Source of the DNA: Paenibacillus silvae
GTDB taxonomy: Bacteria; Bacillota; Bacilli; Paenibacillales; Paenibacillaceae
Assembly: GCF_014639235.1 (NCBI RefSeq)
Contig: NZ_BMFU01000008.1
Span: forward strand, 180,891-244,890
Reading direction: 5' to 3'
DNA: 64,000 nucleotides
Shown here: positions 8,281 through 16,710 of the stretch, in pieces
How the letters are laid out: every line of letters starts with the position of its first letter
Numbering within the stretch: the stretch's first letter is position 1
Notes under the pieces: model-generated
What the model was told of the DNA's origin: nothing
The model's input: the letters and a program-made list of their open reading frames with translations, nothing else
Databases searched by the model: none
Made by a program: the position numbers and the translations under genes

Positions 8281-8940
8281 TTATTCCGATTGCAGCACTT
8301 CCATCAGGCTGTCGTACTCCTCGCTTGTCAGGTACTTGGAGATCACCTGCTCAATCTCCCGCAGCTCCTGCTCTGTCAGCCCACCCTCCATTGCACCCGA
8401 GATCTGCTGCATTTCCTTCTGCGGCAGCTTGTTCATAAGCAAAGTGAAGATACGCTCCTTTTCTGCCGCAGGCAGCTTGTTTTTAGCGCCTGTAATATCA
8501 TCGGGTGACACAACAATATCATCATCGCCCTCGCCCGCTGCCGTACCTGAATTGCGGTCTGTTTGAGCTGCGCCCTCACTTGAACTCTCGGGGGTTGATT
8601 CCTTGCCTGCATCCACATCTGCAGAATCGTTCTTTGTCCCGTTGGCGTTGCCCATGACTGAGATCGAATTCTCCGGGGCCTGTTCCTCCTCCGCTCCAGC
8701 GGGCTGATCCGCAGGTGTATTCCCCGTCTTCTCTCCCTCGGTGGATGAATTGGATTTACTACCTGTTGCCCCCTGAAACATCCCCAGAAGACCCGTGGGC
8801 TGCCCTTCCCACTGTATATTAAAACTGGCAAGCAATGACTTGGCATACGATTGTACAATTAGTCCTGTCGTCAACAGGGTCAGGGAACTGACCAGCAATA
8901 CGATAAGTACAATTTTGACAAACCATAACAGCAACTTCAT
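8281..8940 (-). CDS. hypothetical membrane-anchored protein with acidic linker
   Basis: 219 residues, not recognised. There is one N-terminal membrane segment (about 5-30, FVKIVLIVLLVSSLTLL), then a long low-complexity linker rich in Ser, Glu, Gly, Asp and Thr (about 55-145). The C-terminus is a compact helical region (about 150-219) with two EQ/EE-rich helices ending in EEYDSLMEVLQSE. The orientation would place the helical part outside the cell if the N-terminus is cytoplasmic. GGAGGGAG lies 10 nt before the ATG. It follows purA in the same direction but the purA terminator (9058-9102) separates them. A hydrophobic anchor plus disordered acidic linker is all that can be said. Confidence 0.75.
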   Translation of the reverse strand: MKLLLWFVKIVLIVLLVSSLTLLTTGLIVQSYAKSLLASFNIQWEGQPTGLLGMFQGATGSKSNSSTEGEKTGNTPADQPAGAEEEQAPENSISVMGNANGTKNDSADVDAGKESTPESSSEGAAQTDRNSGTAAGEGDDDIVVSPDDITGAKNKLPAAEKERIFTLLMNKLPQKEMQQISGAMEGGLTEQELREIEQVISKYLTSEEYDSLMEVLQSE

Positions 8941-9057
8941 ATCTGTTTCTCTCCCTCCAACGATACTTCCCTTGATCCAGGTGGATTGTGGGATATACGA
9001 TTGATATACTGTTAGCCAGTATTGACGAAAATCTCGGGATTATATCCGATACAGACA

Positions 9058-9102
9058 CAAAAAAACCTCCAGCCACCGCTATTTCTAGCAGCAGCTGAAG
9101 GT
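9058..9102 (-). terminator. purA terminator
   Basis: Minus-strand hairpin with loop GAAA, arms containing CAGC/GCTG and GCTA/TAGC, followed by seven T residues, starting ~20 bp after the purA stop. Confidence 0.85.
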
Positions 9103-9125
9103 GATGATCTCAACAGCATGTTGAT

Positions 9126-10412
9126 TTAAACATAGATTGGCAGAACTTGATTCGTTTGCTCACGATTGCGACCTACAGAGAAAATTGCGATTGGAATACC
9201 TGTCAACTCAGCTACACGTTTCACATAGTTCTGCGTATTCGCTGGCAGATCCTCCAGCTTCTTCGCTCCCGTAATGTCCTCGCTCCAGCCTGGCATTTCT
9301 TCGTATACTGCTTCACATTCTGCCAGCATCTTCAGGCTTGCCGGATAGTGAGTGATGACTTCACCGCGGAATTTGTAGCCTGTGCAGATTTTCACTGTAT
9401 CCAGACCTGTCATAACGTCCAGCGAATTCAGGGACAGACCTGTAATGCCGCTCACACGACGAGCGTGACGAACAACAACACTGTCAAACCAGCCTACACG
9501 GCGCGGACGTCCAGTTACGGTTCCGTACTCATGACCTGTCTCACGAATCTGGTCCCCAATCGCATCATGCAATTCTGTAGGGAACGGGCCGTCACCTACA
9601 CGTGTTGTATATGCTTTGGCTACGCCAATGACTTGCTGAATACGCGCCGGACCAACGCCGGAACCGATACATACGCCGCCTGCAGACGGGTTGGATGAAG
9701 TCACATAAGGATACGTACCTTGGTCAAGGTCCAGCATTACACCTTGTGCGCCTTCAAACAATACCTTTTTGTTCTCATCAATGGAATCGTTCAGTACCAC
9801 AGATGTATCCCGTACGTAAGGACGAAGAATCTCTGCATAGCCGAGGTAATCCTTCAGAATTTCTTCAACATCTACCGGCGTACCGTTGTACACTTGCTCG
9901 ATAACACGATTTTTTTCTTTTACCAGATGACGCAGCTTCAGTTCGAATTCTTCTGCATCCATCAGGTCCACCATACGAATACCGATCCGCGCGGATTTGT
10001 CCATGTAACAAGGGCCAATCCCTTTACCTGTTGTACCGATTTTGTTCGGGCCTTTGCTCTCTTCCTCCAGTGCATCCAGAACCATGTGGTAAGGCAGGAT
10101 GATATGCGCGCGTTCACTGATGGACAGGTTTTTCGTTGTAAAGCCATTATCATGAATATAATTAATTTCTTCAATAAGTGCCTTCGGGTTGATAACCATA
10201 CCGTTACCAATCACACATGCTTTGTCTGTGTAAAAGATACCCGATGGAATCATCGTCAATTTATATTTTTTGTTGTCGATCAGGATTGTATGGCCCGCAT
10301 TGTTACCGCCTTGATAACGAGCGACCACATCAGCGCTTTCAGCCAAATAATCCGTGATTTTACCTTTTCCTTCGTCTCCCCATTGCGTTCCCACTACAAC
10401 TACCGTTGACAT
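9126..10412 (-). CDS. purA: adenylosuccinate synthetase
   Basis: 428 residues, the usual length. PurA joins IMP and aspartate using GTP, the first committed step to AMP. Visible marks are the N-terminal GTP-binding loop WGDEGKGK with catalytic Asp, QGGNNAGHT, the IMP-site block TTGKGIGPCY and the C-terminal VGRNREQT. The start is the ATG at 10410-10412 (MSTVVVVG), 10 nt after GGAGG; the ATG three codons upstream sits directly on the ribosome site and is unlikely. It has its own promoter (10584-10612), a leader of about 165 nt with several hairpins, and its own terminator, so it is monocistronic. Confidence 0.98.
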   Translation of the reverse strand: MSTVVVVGTQWGDEGKGKITDYLAESADVVARYQGGNNAGHTILIDNKKYKLTMIPSGIFYTDKACVIGNGMVINPKALIEEINYIHDNGFTTKNLSISERAHIILPYHMVLDALEEESKGPNKIGTTGKGIGPCYMDKSARIGIRMVDLMDAEEFELKLRHLVKEKNRVIEQVYNGTPVDVEEILKDYLGYAEILRPYVRDTSVVLNDSIDENKKVLFEGAQGVMLDLDQGTYPYVTSSNPSAGGVCIGSGVGPARIQQVIGVAKAYTTRVGDGPFPTELHDAIGDQIRETGHEYGTVTGRPRRVGWFDSVVVRHARRVSGITGLSLNSLDVMTGLDTVKICTGYKFRGEVITHYPASLKMLAECEAVYEEMPGWSEDITGAKKLEDLPANTQNYVKRVAELTGIPIAIFSVGRNREQTNQVLPIYV

Positions 10413-10421
10413 AGTTAACAT

Positions 10422-10612
10422 ACCTCCGTGGGTGCCTTGCGCACCTTTGTATTGGTCTGTCCGTCCTCTATCCCGGCAGGCATGTTACGCAATAAACCGA
10501 CTGAGAAGCGTGCTAACGGACAGTAAAAATGTCCTTCCTTTACATTGAAGGGAAGGTTTGCACTGCTTTAACGCAGCAGTATTAGTGTAACAGTCCGCTT
10601 TTTCAAAGTCAA
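10422..10612 (-). promoter_or_regulatory. purA promoter and structured leader
   Basis: The promoter is TTGACT (10607-10612), 17 bp, TACACT (10584-10589). The leader contains in succession CTGCT/AGCAG, CCTTCC/GGAAGG, GGACA/TGTCC (which shares bases with the previous stem) and GGTGC/GCACC just before the ribosome site. Competing stems suggest possible attenuation. I see no clear PurR box. Confidence 0.65.
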
Positions 10613-10678
10613 ATGAAATGGCGAACAATTATATATGGCACTTGCTTAATGTTCGGAATTATGACCGTATTTCACAGT

Positions 10679-10725
10679 AAAAAACCGATGAATACAGTCT
10701 TGTTCACCTTGACTGTATTCATCGG
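10679..10725 (-). terminator. terminator of the mazG-yybS-gdpP-rplI-dnaB operon
   Basis: Perfect 15-bp arms (10685-10699 and 10711-10725), 11-nt loop, six T residues on the minus strand. The rest of the gap to dnaB (10726-10856) shows nothing. Confidence 0.93.
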
Positions 10726-10856
10726 TACTTTTACATTTGCTATTCATTCACGCTATATATGGTATAAATCCTGGTATTCAACCGTGATATTCTCCTATTA
10801 CTGGGTTGTACCGGATAGCCTGTGTACCCCTGTTCAGCGTAATCACAGTCTATCCT

Positions 10857-12218
10857 TTACATCGCGAAGGCGTCATTATGTGCCCGCTCGTAATTGACGA
10901 ATTTATTAAAGTTTTTGAGGAAGACCAGTTCCACCGTGCCTACCGGACCGTTACGCTGTTTGGCAATAATGATCTCGATAATATTTTTTTTCTCGGTTTC
11001 CTGGTTGTAATAGTCATCCCGGTACAGGAAGGCTACGATATCAGCATCTTGCTCGATCGAACCCGATTCCCGCAAGTCACTCATCATTGGACGTTTATCC
11101 TGACGCTGCTCTACACCCCGGCTGAGCTGGGACAGCGCGATAACGGGAACTTCCAGCTCCCGGCCAATCTGCTTCAGTGTACGTGAAATCTCGGATACCT
11201 CTTGCTGACGGTTCTCCCCGGCTTTGCCCCGTCCACTGATCAGTTGCAGGTAGTCGATCAAGATCATGCCAAGACCCTTTTCTTTCTTGAGACGACGGCA
11301 TTTGGCACGAATATCGGCTACCGTAATACCTGGCGTATCATCAATGAAAATGTTGGCCTCGTTCAGAGCTGCAATTCCCATCGTCAGCTTCTGCCAATCC
11401 TCATCACCCTTGAATTCCCCTGTACGAAGAACTCCTGCGTCCAGATTGGCTTCCGCACAGATCATCCGTTGTACGAGCTGTGCAGCTGACATCTCCAGAC
11501 TGAAGATAGCTACGGTTTCTTGCGCCCGAATGCCTACATTCTGAGCGATATTCAAAGCAAAGGCTGTTTTACCTACGGATGGACGCGCCGCGACAATAAT
11601 CAAGTCACTGCGCTGAAATCCTGCTGTCATCTTGTCCAGATCGATGAAGCCCGATGGAATCCCGGTTGTCGTTCCACGGTTCTGATGCAGCGTTTCAACT
11701 TTATCGAAAACTTCCATCAGCACGTCCTGAATAGCAATAAAACCACTGCTGGAACGTCTGTTGGAAATTTCAAGAATGCGGCGCTCCGCCTCACCAAGCA
11801 TAGCTGCTACATCTTCTCCGCCTGTGTACCCTTCACTCACAATCTGTGTTGCAGTACGAATCAAACGACGCAGCATCGATTTCTCCTCGATAATCTGCGC
11901 ATAATAATCCACGTTGGCTGCCGTAGGCACACCGTGAGCGAGCTTGGCCAGGTAACTGACACCGCCAATGTCCTCCAGCTCGCCTTTATCCTTCAGACGT
12001 GAAGTCAGCGTAACAAGGTCAATCGGTTGATTTTCCTCACCCAGCTGAATCATCGCTTCATAGATCAATTGATGGGGCTTGTCGTAGAAATCCTCGGTTT
12101 GCACCCGTTCCATCGCTGTAATCAGAGCTTCGCCCTGAAGCAGGATTGCACCCAGCACAGCCTGTTCGGCCTCCAGGTTCTGCGGGGGAATCCGGTCGAA
12201 TAACATTTCGCCGCCCAT
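10857..12218 (-). CDS. dnaB: replicative DNA helicase DnaB (DnaC of B. subtilis)
   Basis: 453 residues, normal for the family. The N-terminal domain (about 1-110) binds primase and is joined by a linker to the RecA-like motor. The motor has Walker A in ARPSVGKTAFALN, Walker B around GMILIDYLQLI and the Arg-finger region near the C-terminus. It unwinds the parental duplex ahead of the fork as a hexamer loaded at oriC. The ATG follows GGAGG at 6 nt and lies 1 nt after the rplI stop. It closes the operon, which ends at a 15-bp hairpin. Confidence 0.98.
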   Translation of the reverse strand: MGGEMLFDRIPPQNLEAEQAVLGAILLQGEALITAMERVQTEDFYDKPHQLIYEAMIQLGEENQPIDLVTLTSRLKDKGELEDIGGVSYLAKLAHGVPTAANVDYYAQIIEEKSMLRRLIRTATQIVSEGYTGGEDVAAMLGEAERRILEISNRRSSSGFIAIQDVLMEVFDKVETLHQNRGTTTGIPSGFIDLDKMTAGFQRSDLIIVAARPSVGKTAFALNIAQNVGIRAQETVAIFSLEMSAAQLVQRMICAEANLDAGVLRTGEFKGDEDWQKLTMGIAALNEANIFIDDTPGITVADIRAKCRRLKKEKGLGMILIDYLQLISGRGKAGENRQQEVSEISRTLKQIGRELEVPVIALSQLSRGVEQRQDKRPMMSDLRESGSIEQDADIVAFLYRDDYYNQETEKKNIIEIIIAKQRNGPVGTVELVFLKNFNKFVNYERAHNDAFAM

Positions 12219-12219
12219 T

Positions 12220-12663
12220 TTACTCCTCCGTTACCTGAACCTTTAAGGTTGCCTTCACTTCAGGATGAACCTTAACGGTCACTTGTGTTACACCAAGCGT
12301 ACGAATCGGCTCTTCCAGCTCAATTTTACGTTTATCCACTTTCAGGCCTTTTTTGGATAAAGCTTCTGCGATCTGTTTGCTCGTAATTGCGCCGAACAGA
12401 CGACCACCCTCACCAGCTTTTGCTTTTAGCTCCGTCACTTCTGCTTCCAGCTTCTTCGCCAGAACCTCTGCTTCGGCTTTTTCTTCCTGTTTGCGTCTTT
12501 CTTCCGCAGCATTCTGGTTATCCAGTGTTTTCATGTTACCTTCAGTAGCCAGACGTACAATTCCCCGTGGCAGCAGGAAGTTCTGTGCGTATCCTTCAGA
12601 TACTTCCTTCACTTGCCCTTTCTTGCCTTGACCCTTCATATCTTTTATAAAAATGACTTTCAT
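12220..12663 (-). CDS. rplI: 50S ribosomal protein L9
   Basis: 147 residues. The N-terminal rRNA-binding domain begins MKVIFIKDMKGQGKKGQVKEV, with the family GYAQNFLLPRG motif, then a long charged helix (about 45-75) and a C-terminal domain from about residue 80. L9 binds 23S rRNA and limits frameshifting. Its ATG overlaps the gdpP stop by four bases (ATGA), and it is followed by dnaB, the order found widely in Firmicutes. Confidence 0.98.
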   Translation of the reverse strand: MKVIFIKDMKGQGKKGQVKEVSEGYAQNFLLPRGIVRLATEGNMKTLDNQNAAEERRKQEEKAEAEVLAKKLEAEVTELKAKAGEGGRLFGAITSKQIAEALSKKGLKVDKRKIELEEPIRTLGVTQVTVKVHPEVKATLKVQVTEE

Positions 12664-14651
12664 TCGAACAACCCCTCTTCCTTTTCGATTTCAGCCAGGA
12701 CGTTCATCAGCCGTTTCTCCGCTTCTCCCAGCGTTCCTTCAAGCTGCACAGCCGCATTGGTCAAATGGCCGCCGCCGCCAAGCCGTTCCATAACCACTTG
12801 AACGTTCATACGGCCCAGTGACCTCGCACTGATGCCAATCAGTCCATCCGGACGCTCACTTATAACAAATGATGCGACTACGTCCTTCATATTAAGCAAT
12901 GTGTCCGCCACCTGGGCGATCATCATCTGTGAAATTTTGTTGCCAGGTCTAGTGACCGCTAGCGCAATATTCCCATATACCATTTTAGCATGCTTTATGA
13001 TTTCTGCCTTAGCAATATATTCTGACAGATCCTCTTTCATCAGCTTCTGCACCATAATTGTGTCTGCACCGCTGCGACGAAGGAAACCCGCGGCTTCAAA
13101 AGTCCGGGAGCCTGTGTGCAGTGCAAAATGCTTTGTATCAAGCGTTATGCCGGCCAGAAGGGCTGTTGCTTCAAGTGGAGTAAACTGCACCTTCTCATGA
13201 ATATACTGAAGAAGCTCGGTTACAAGTTCCGCCGCGGATGAAGCATATGGCTCCAAATAGATCAGTACCGCATCATTAATAAACTCTTCCCCCCGGCGAT
13301 GATGATCCACCACCACGACACGCGTTGCAGTCTGGACCAGTTTGGGCTCCATCGTCATGGAGGCCTTATGGGTATCTACAACAACTAATAGCGTGTGCTC
13401 CGTCATCAGCTGGGTGGCCTGCTCCGGTGAGACAATTGCTTTAGACAGCTTCTCATCCTTGTTCACCTGCTCCATCAGCCGTTCAATGGAGGGATTCACG
13501 CCATCCAGCACGATCCGGGCCTCAACGTTATACAGACTTGCAGCCTTCCATACCCCGATGGATGCGCCAATGGCGTCCATATCCGGCATCTTGTGCCCCA
13601 TGATCAGCACGCGGTCGCTTTCCTGCATCAGGTCACGCAGCGCATGAGCAATTACCCTCGCTCTGACCCGGGTACGTTTCTCCACTGCATTTGATTTTCC
13701 GCCGTAAAAAGATAAACGCTGCCCCGCCTTCACAGCCGCCTGATCGCCACCTCGCCCAAGGGCCATATCCAGACTGGACTGCGCAAGCTCTCCCAGCTCA
13801 CTGATGCTGTCCGAGCCAAATGCAAGTCCAACGCTGAGCGTCATCGGCACCTTCAGATCAGCTGTCATCTCCCGAACCTCATCCAGAATGACAAACCTGC
13901 TCTGCTCCAGCTCCTGCAGAGATTTATGATTGAGCATCATCAGATAACGATCTGATGAAAGGCGGCGAAGATATACTTCGTACCGCTTCGCCCAAGCTGT
14001 TATCTCGCTGGTGACTCTGGCAATGAGAGCTGTACGCTGCTGATCATCCATGCCCTGAGCAGCCTCGTCCAGATTGTCCAGAATAAGAATACCCAGCGCA
14101 ATACGTTCATTCTCATATTTATCCCGAAGGATAGCCAGTTCTGTAATCTCGTACACATACACGTACCGCTCCTGCGGGTTATGAATTACACCGTAATAGC
14201 GATCATCCAGCTGGAATTCATCATGAAACTCCTTGGATGAAGGCTCTTTTGATGCTTCCTTCTTCTCCTTCGGTTGAGGGAGATTCGGAAACAGATTAGG
14301 CATAGAGCTGCCCACCAATGTTTTCTCATGAAACATCTCTGCAACAAAGCGGTTATGCCACTCTACCGTACGATCCTCGCTATACAGCACAATTCCGAAC
14401 GGAAGCATGCTAACCGCCTCGCCCTCCATTCGTTTAATACGAATGGTCAGGCCGTTAATATAATCGTTCAGTTCCCGGCGGAATGCCATTTCTGCCTTAA
14501 TCATGACGATTCCCAGCACCGAAGCCAGTATCAGACTAATCAAACCAAGCGTCCAGTTATAGATCGTAACGAACATCACAAGCAGCAGCAGCAGTATGAA
14601 CGCCCATACGGTATAATAGCCGTGCCAGCGTTTCTTTAGAAATTTAGGCAT
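12660..14651 (-). CDS. gdpP: cyclic-di-AMP phosphodiesterase GdpP (YybT)
   Basis: 663 residues. Two membrane segments (about 12-50) precede a PAS-like domain (about 70-160), a degenerate GGDEF domain (about 175-305, SSDRY in place of GGDEF), and a DHH domain with GHKMPDMDAIG and VVVDHHRRG. The C-terminal DHHA1 domain carries GGGGHLTNAA. GdpP hydrolyses c-di-AMP to pApA and is embedded in the membrane with the catalytic part in the cytoplasm. All metal-binding residues of the DHH site appear intact. It is co-transcribed with rplI and dnaB downstream and yybS upstream. Confidence 0.96.
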   Translation of the reverse strand: MPKFLKKRWHGYYTVWAFILLLLLVMFVTIYNWTLGLISLILASVLGIVMIKAEMAFRRELNDYINGLTIRIKRMEGEAVSMLPFGIVLYSEDRTVEWHNRFVAEMFHEKTLVGSSMPNLFPNLPQPKEKKEASKEPSSKEFHDEFQLDDRYYGVIHNPQERYVYVYEITELAILRDKYENERIALGILILDNLDEAAQGMDDQQRTALIARVTSEITAWAKRYEVYLRRLSSDRYLMMLNHKSLQELEQSRFVILDEVREMTADLKVPMTLSVGLAFGSDSISELGELAQSSLDMALGRGGDQAAVKAGQRLSFYGGKSNAVEKRTRVRARVIAHALRDLMQESDRVLIMGHKMPDMDAIGASIGVWKAASLYNVEARIVLDGVNPSIERLMEQVNKDEKLSKAIVSPEQATQLMTEHTLLVVVDTHKASMTMEPKLVQTATRVVVVDHHRRGEEFINDAVLIYLEPYASSAAELVTELLQYIHEKVQFTPLEATALLAGITLDTKHFALHTGSRTFEAAGFLRRSGADTIMVQKLMKEDLSEYIAKAEIIKHAKMVYGNIALAVTRPGNKISQMMIAQVADTLLNMKDVVASFVISERPDGLIGISARSLGRMNVQVVMERLGGGGHLTNAAVQLEGTLGEAEKRLMNVLAEIEKEEGLFE

Positions 14652-14662
14652 GACTCATCACC

Positions 14663-15583
14663 CTATCGTTTTGATTTCGATATTGCCTCACGGAGCGGAA
14701 ACGCCAGATCAATAATTCCGACAATGCGAAGCGGACCAATGAAGAAGACCGCTGCTCCCAGTAAATACGGAATAACCGGGTTCCATCTTTTCAGATGTGA
14801 GAGGAAGAAGAAAAAGCCGATCGCCTGAATCATAAAGCCAAGGTTGATGAGCGGTGACATATTCATCGCTATCATCTTCCAATACGTTCCATCACTTTGT
14901 CTGGAGATTACTTCGATAATCAGTGCCAGGAAGTAATACCAGATCAACGAACGTGGCATACGCCACTCTCTTGCGGGTGGAAGCTTGGGCACATTCATGC
15001 CCATCACGTTAAGAACAGGACGCGCAATAACATGTGTTATAAAGGCCATGACCATCGAGGTCACCACTAATGCAAATGGAATCATTAACTGTGTCTGCTT
15101 GGCCACATCTTCTGTCATCTCGGGTGTCCACACAAATCCATTAATCATCTGACTGGATGAATTGGTAAGCGGTTCAATCGTGAGCTGTACCACATCTTTA
15201 ATGTACGTAGACAGGTCGAACTGGAATATGAGACTGCCGATCAATAACAACAGCAGATACTCTGCCAGCATCGTACCGCCACCAGCCATTAAAGTGAACA
15301 GCGCTGACTTTTGCTTCTTATACGCATTGCCCATGGCGATTGCCGGAAGTATAAAGACCAACATAAATAACAGATAAATCGGATGCACCACTACCAATAC
15401 AATAGCAACGGGCAGGAGATGCCATATAAACGATTTTACAGATAATGAAGCATACAAAATAACTCCTGGAATGATCATGAAGAAAATGGAGAGCACCGAT
15501 AACGGAGTAAGCAGCGATAGCAGCAAAAGCAACATTGCCGCACTCCAGACAGCTGTTTTAAAGCTAAATTTCAACAAATTCAC
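14663..15583 (-). CDS. yybS: YybS-family membrane protein (DUF2232)
   Basis: 306 residues with about eight hydrophobic segments, starting MNLLKFSFKTAVWSAAM. Position directly upstream of gdpP and the fold pattern fit YybS (DUF2232), a conserved membrane protein related to ECF-transporter S components and of unproven function. It overlaps the 3' end of the MazG-like gene by four bases (ATGA type), so it is coupled to it. No catalytic motif is visible. Confidence 0.88.
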   Translation of the reverse strand: MNLLKFSFKTAVWSAAMLLLLLSLLTPLSVLSIFFMIIPGVILYASLSVKSFIWHLLPVAIVLVVVHPIYLLFMLVFILPAIAMGNAYKKQKSALFTLMAGGGTMLAEYLLLLLIGSLIFQFDLSTYIKDVVQLTIEPLTNSSSQMINGFVWTPEMTEDVAKQTQLMIPFALVVTSMVMAFITHVIARPVLNVMGMNVPKLPPAREWRMPRSLIWYYFLALIIEVISRQSDGTYWKMIAMNMSPLINLGFMIQAIGFFFFLSHLKRWNPVIPYLLGAAVFFIGPLRIVGIIDLAFPLREAISKSKR

Positions 15584-15882
15584 CTCTTACGCATATGATC
15601 TTCGAGCGCGGAAATATCCTGATACCAGTCTTCAAGCTGGTGACCTTCCTGTTTATGCTTTTTCAACTTCTCAACAAGCAGTGCATCCAGGTCTTTAAAC
15701 GGAATACCGAGCCTTCGGCCCAATATGTAGCTGCTCATCATCAAGCTGGCAAGACTATCTCCGATTCGAATCGTGCTGCCTTCCCACAATGCTTTGAATA
15801 ATCGGGATACCTGATCAAGTACTTCGGTTTTTAGCCATTCAATCACTTTAGCCCTTTTGGCTACATCCAGTTCTTTAGGCAT
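15580..15882 (-). CDS. MazG-like protein
   Basis: 100 residues, all-helical, with an acidic/leucine pattern of the MazG-like family (ALWEGSTIRIGDSLASLMMSS). MazG proteins hydrolyse NTPs, but this short family lacks the full EExxE-DxxxD metal site, so catalysis is doubtful. It is the first gene of the yybS-gdpP-rplI-dnaB transcript and follows a promoter with an extended -10. The ATG has only a weak, distant ribosome site (GGGGAG at 15 nt), so the start is less certain than the frame. Confidence 0.75.
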   Translation of the reverse strand: MPKELDVAKRAKVIEWLKTEVLDQVSRLFKALWEGSTIRIGDSLASLMMSSYILGRRLGIPFKDLDALLVEKLKKHKQEGHQLEDWYQDISALEDHMRKR

Positions 15883-15921
15883 TTGGCGAAAGTCACTCTC
15901 CCCGAAAAAGCTTTATTCTCG

Positions 15922-15950
15922 ATTATAGCATAAAAAGGGGGCCCGCAAAA
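15922..15950 (-). promoter_or_regulatory. promoter of the mazG-like to dnaB operon
   Basis: Minus-strand TGCTATAAT (extended -10; TATAAT at 15922-15927) with a weak TTTTGC -35 at 15945-15950, 17-bp spacer. Confidence 0.7.
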
Positions 15951-16087
15951 TTACCCCAAAAAGCGGAGAAATTCTCCAAAACTCAATGTCAGGTACGATG
16001 CGGAGCCCCGTACATCTTATTCATATATATTAGTAATAATCGCTGTGATTATCCCTACGGGCCCATTCTTTTTGAAAAGAATCCAAC

Positions 16088-16513
16088 TTATTTAGCCTTA
16101 ACGGACTCCTTGGCCACAATACCTTCACAATATTCGATAATCTGACTACGTCTCACAATCCCGATAAAACGCTCCATATCATCCACGACCGGCACAAAGT
16201 TCTGTACTTTGGCCAGATTAATCAGATCCTCCATATTTGCATCAATGGACACCGGCTTTATATCAAGCCTTAGCGGAACGTCTTTGAGCAAAAACTTTGA
16301 AGCGTTTTCAAAGGTTATCTTTCCCTCGGCATTTTTCATATACCACAGAAGATCACCTTCCGTAACCGTACCAATATACTTGCCTTCCTTATTTAAAATA
16401 GGCACTGCTGTGAATCGATGATATTCCATCCGTTCCAGCGTTTGCCGCAGCGTAGAGTCCGACGTCACACATGTAACCTCTTGTTTGGGTAGCAAAAAAA
16501 ATGCGATGTTCAT
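16088..16513 (-). CDS. tandem CBS-domain protein
   Basis: 141 residues beginning MNIAFFLLPKQEV. Two CBS motifs span almost the whole protein (about 10-60 and 75-130), with the typical FTAVPILNKEGKYIGTVTEGDLL strand-helix pattern. CBS pairs bind adenine nucleotides; in Bacillus a stand-alone CBS protein (DarB) binds c-di-AMP. Lying next to the gdpP operon, it might sense the same nucleotide, but that is inference. The start is set by AAGGAGG 12 nt upstream of the ATG at 16511-16513; an in-frame TTG 12 codons further up has no ribosome site. Confidence 0.85.
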   Translation of the reverse strand: MNIAFFLLPKQEVTCVTSDSTLRQTLERMEYHRFTAVPILNKEGKYIGTVTEGDLLWYMKNAEGKITFENASKFLLKDVPLRLDIKPVSIDANMEDLINLAKVQNFVPVVDDMERFIGIVRRSQIIEYCEGIVAKESVKAK

Positions 16514-16635
16514 ACCCCTGCGTATCCTCCTTGTGTATTTCTCGTTCAACTGGCTCGCTCAACTTATATTATACGTTATAGAACGACAGATGTTCCAAAA
16601 GGATGGAAATCTAACATATTGAAGCGCCCCACACA

Positions 16636-16674
16636 AAGAAAAAAACAGCAGCCCGCTCGTTAAACGTACTGCTG
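16636..16674 (-). terminator. terminator of the LCP gene
   Basis: Minus-strand CAGCAG/CTGCTG stem (16669-16674 and 16646-16651) followed by seven T residues. Confidence 0.8.
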
Positions 16675-16710
16675 ATTGCTGTGCAAGATACACCCTCTGT
16701 ATGGAATTCA

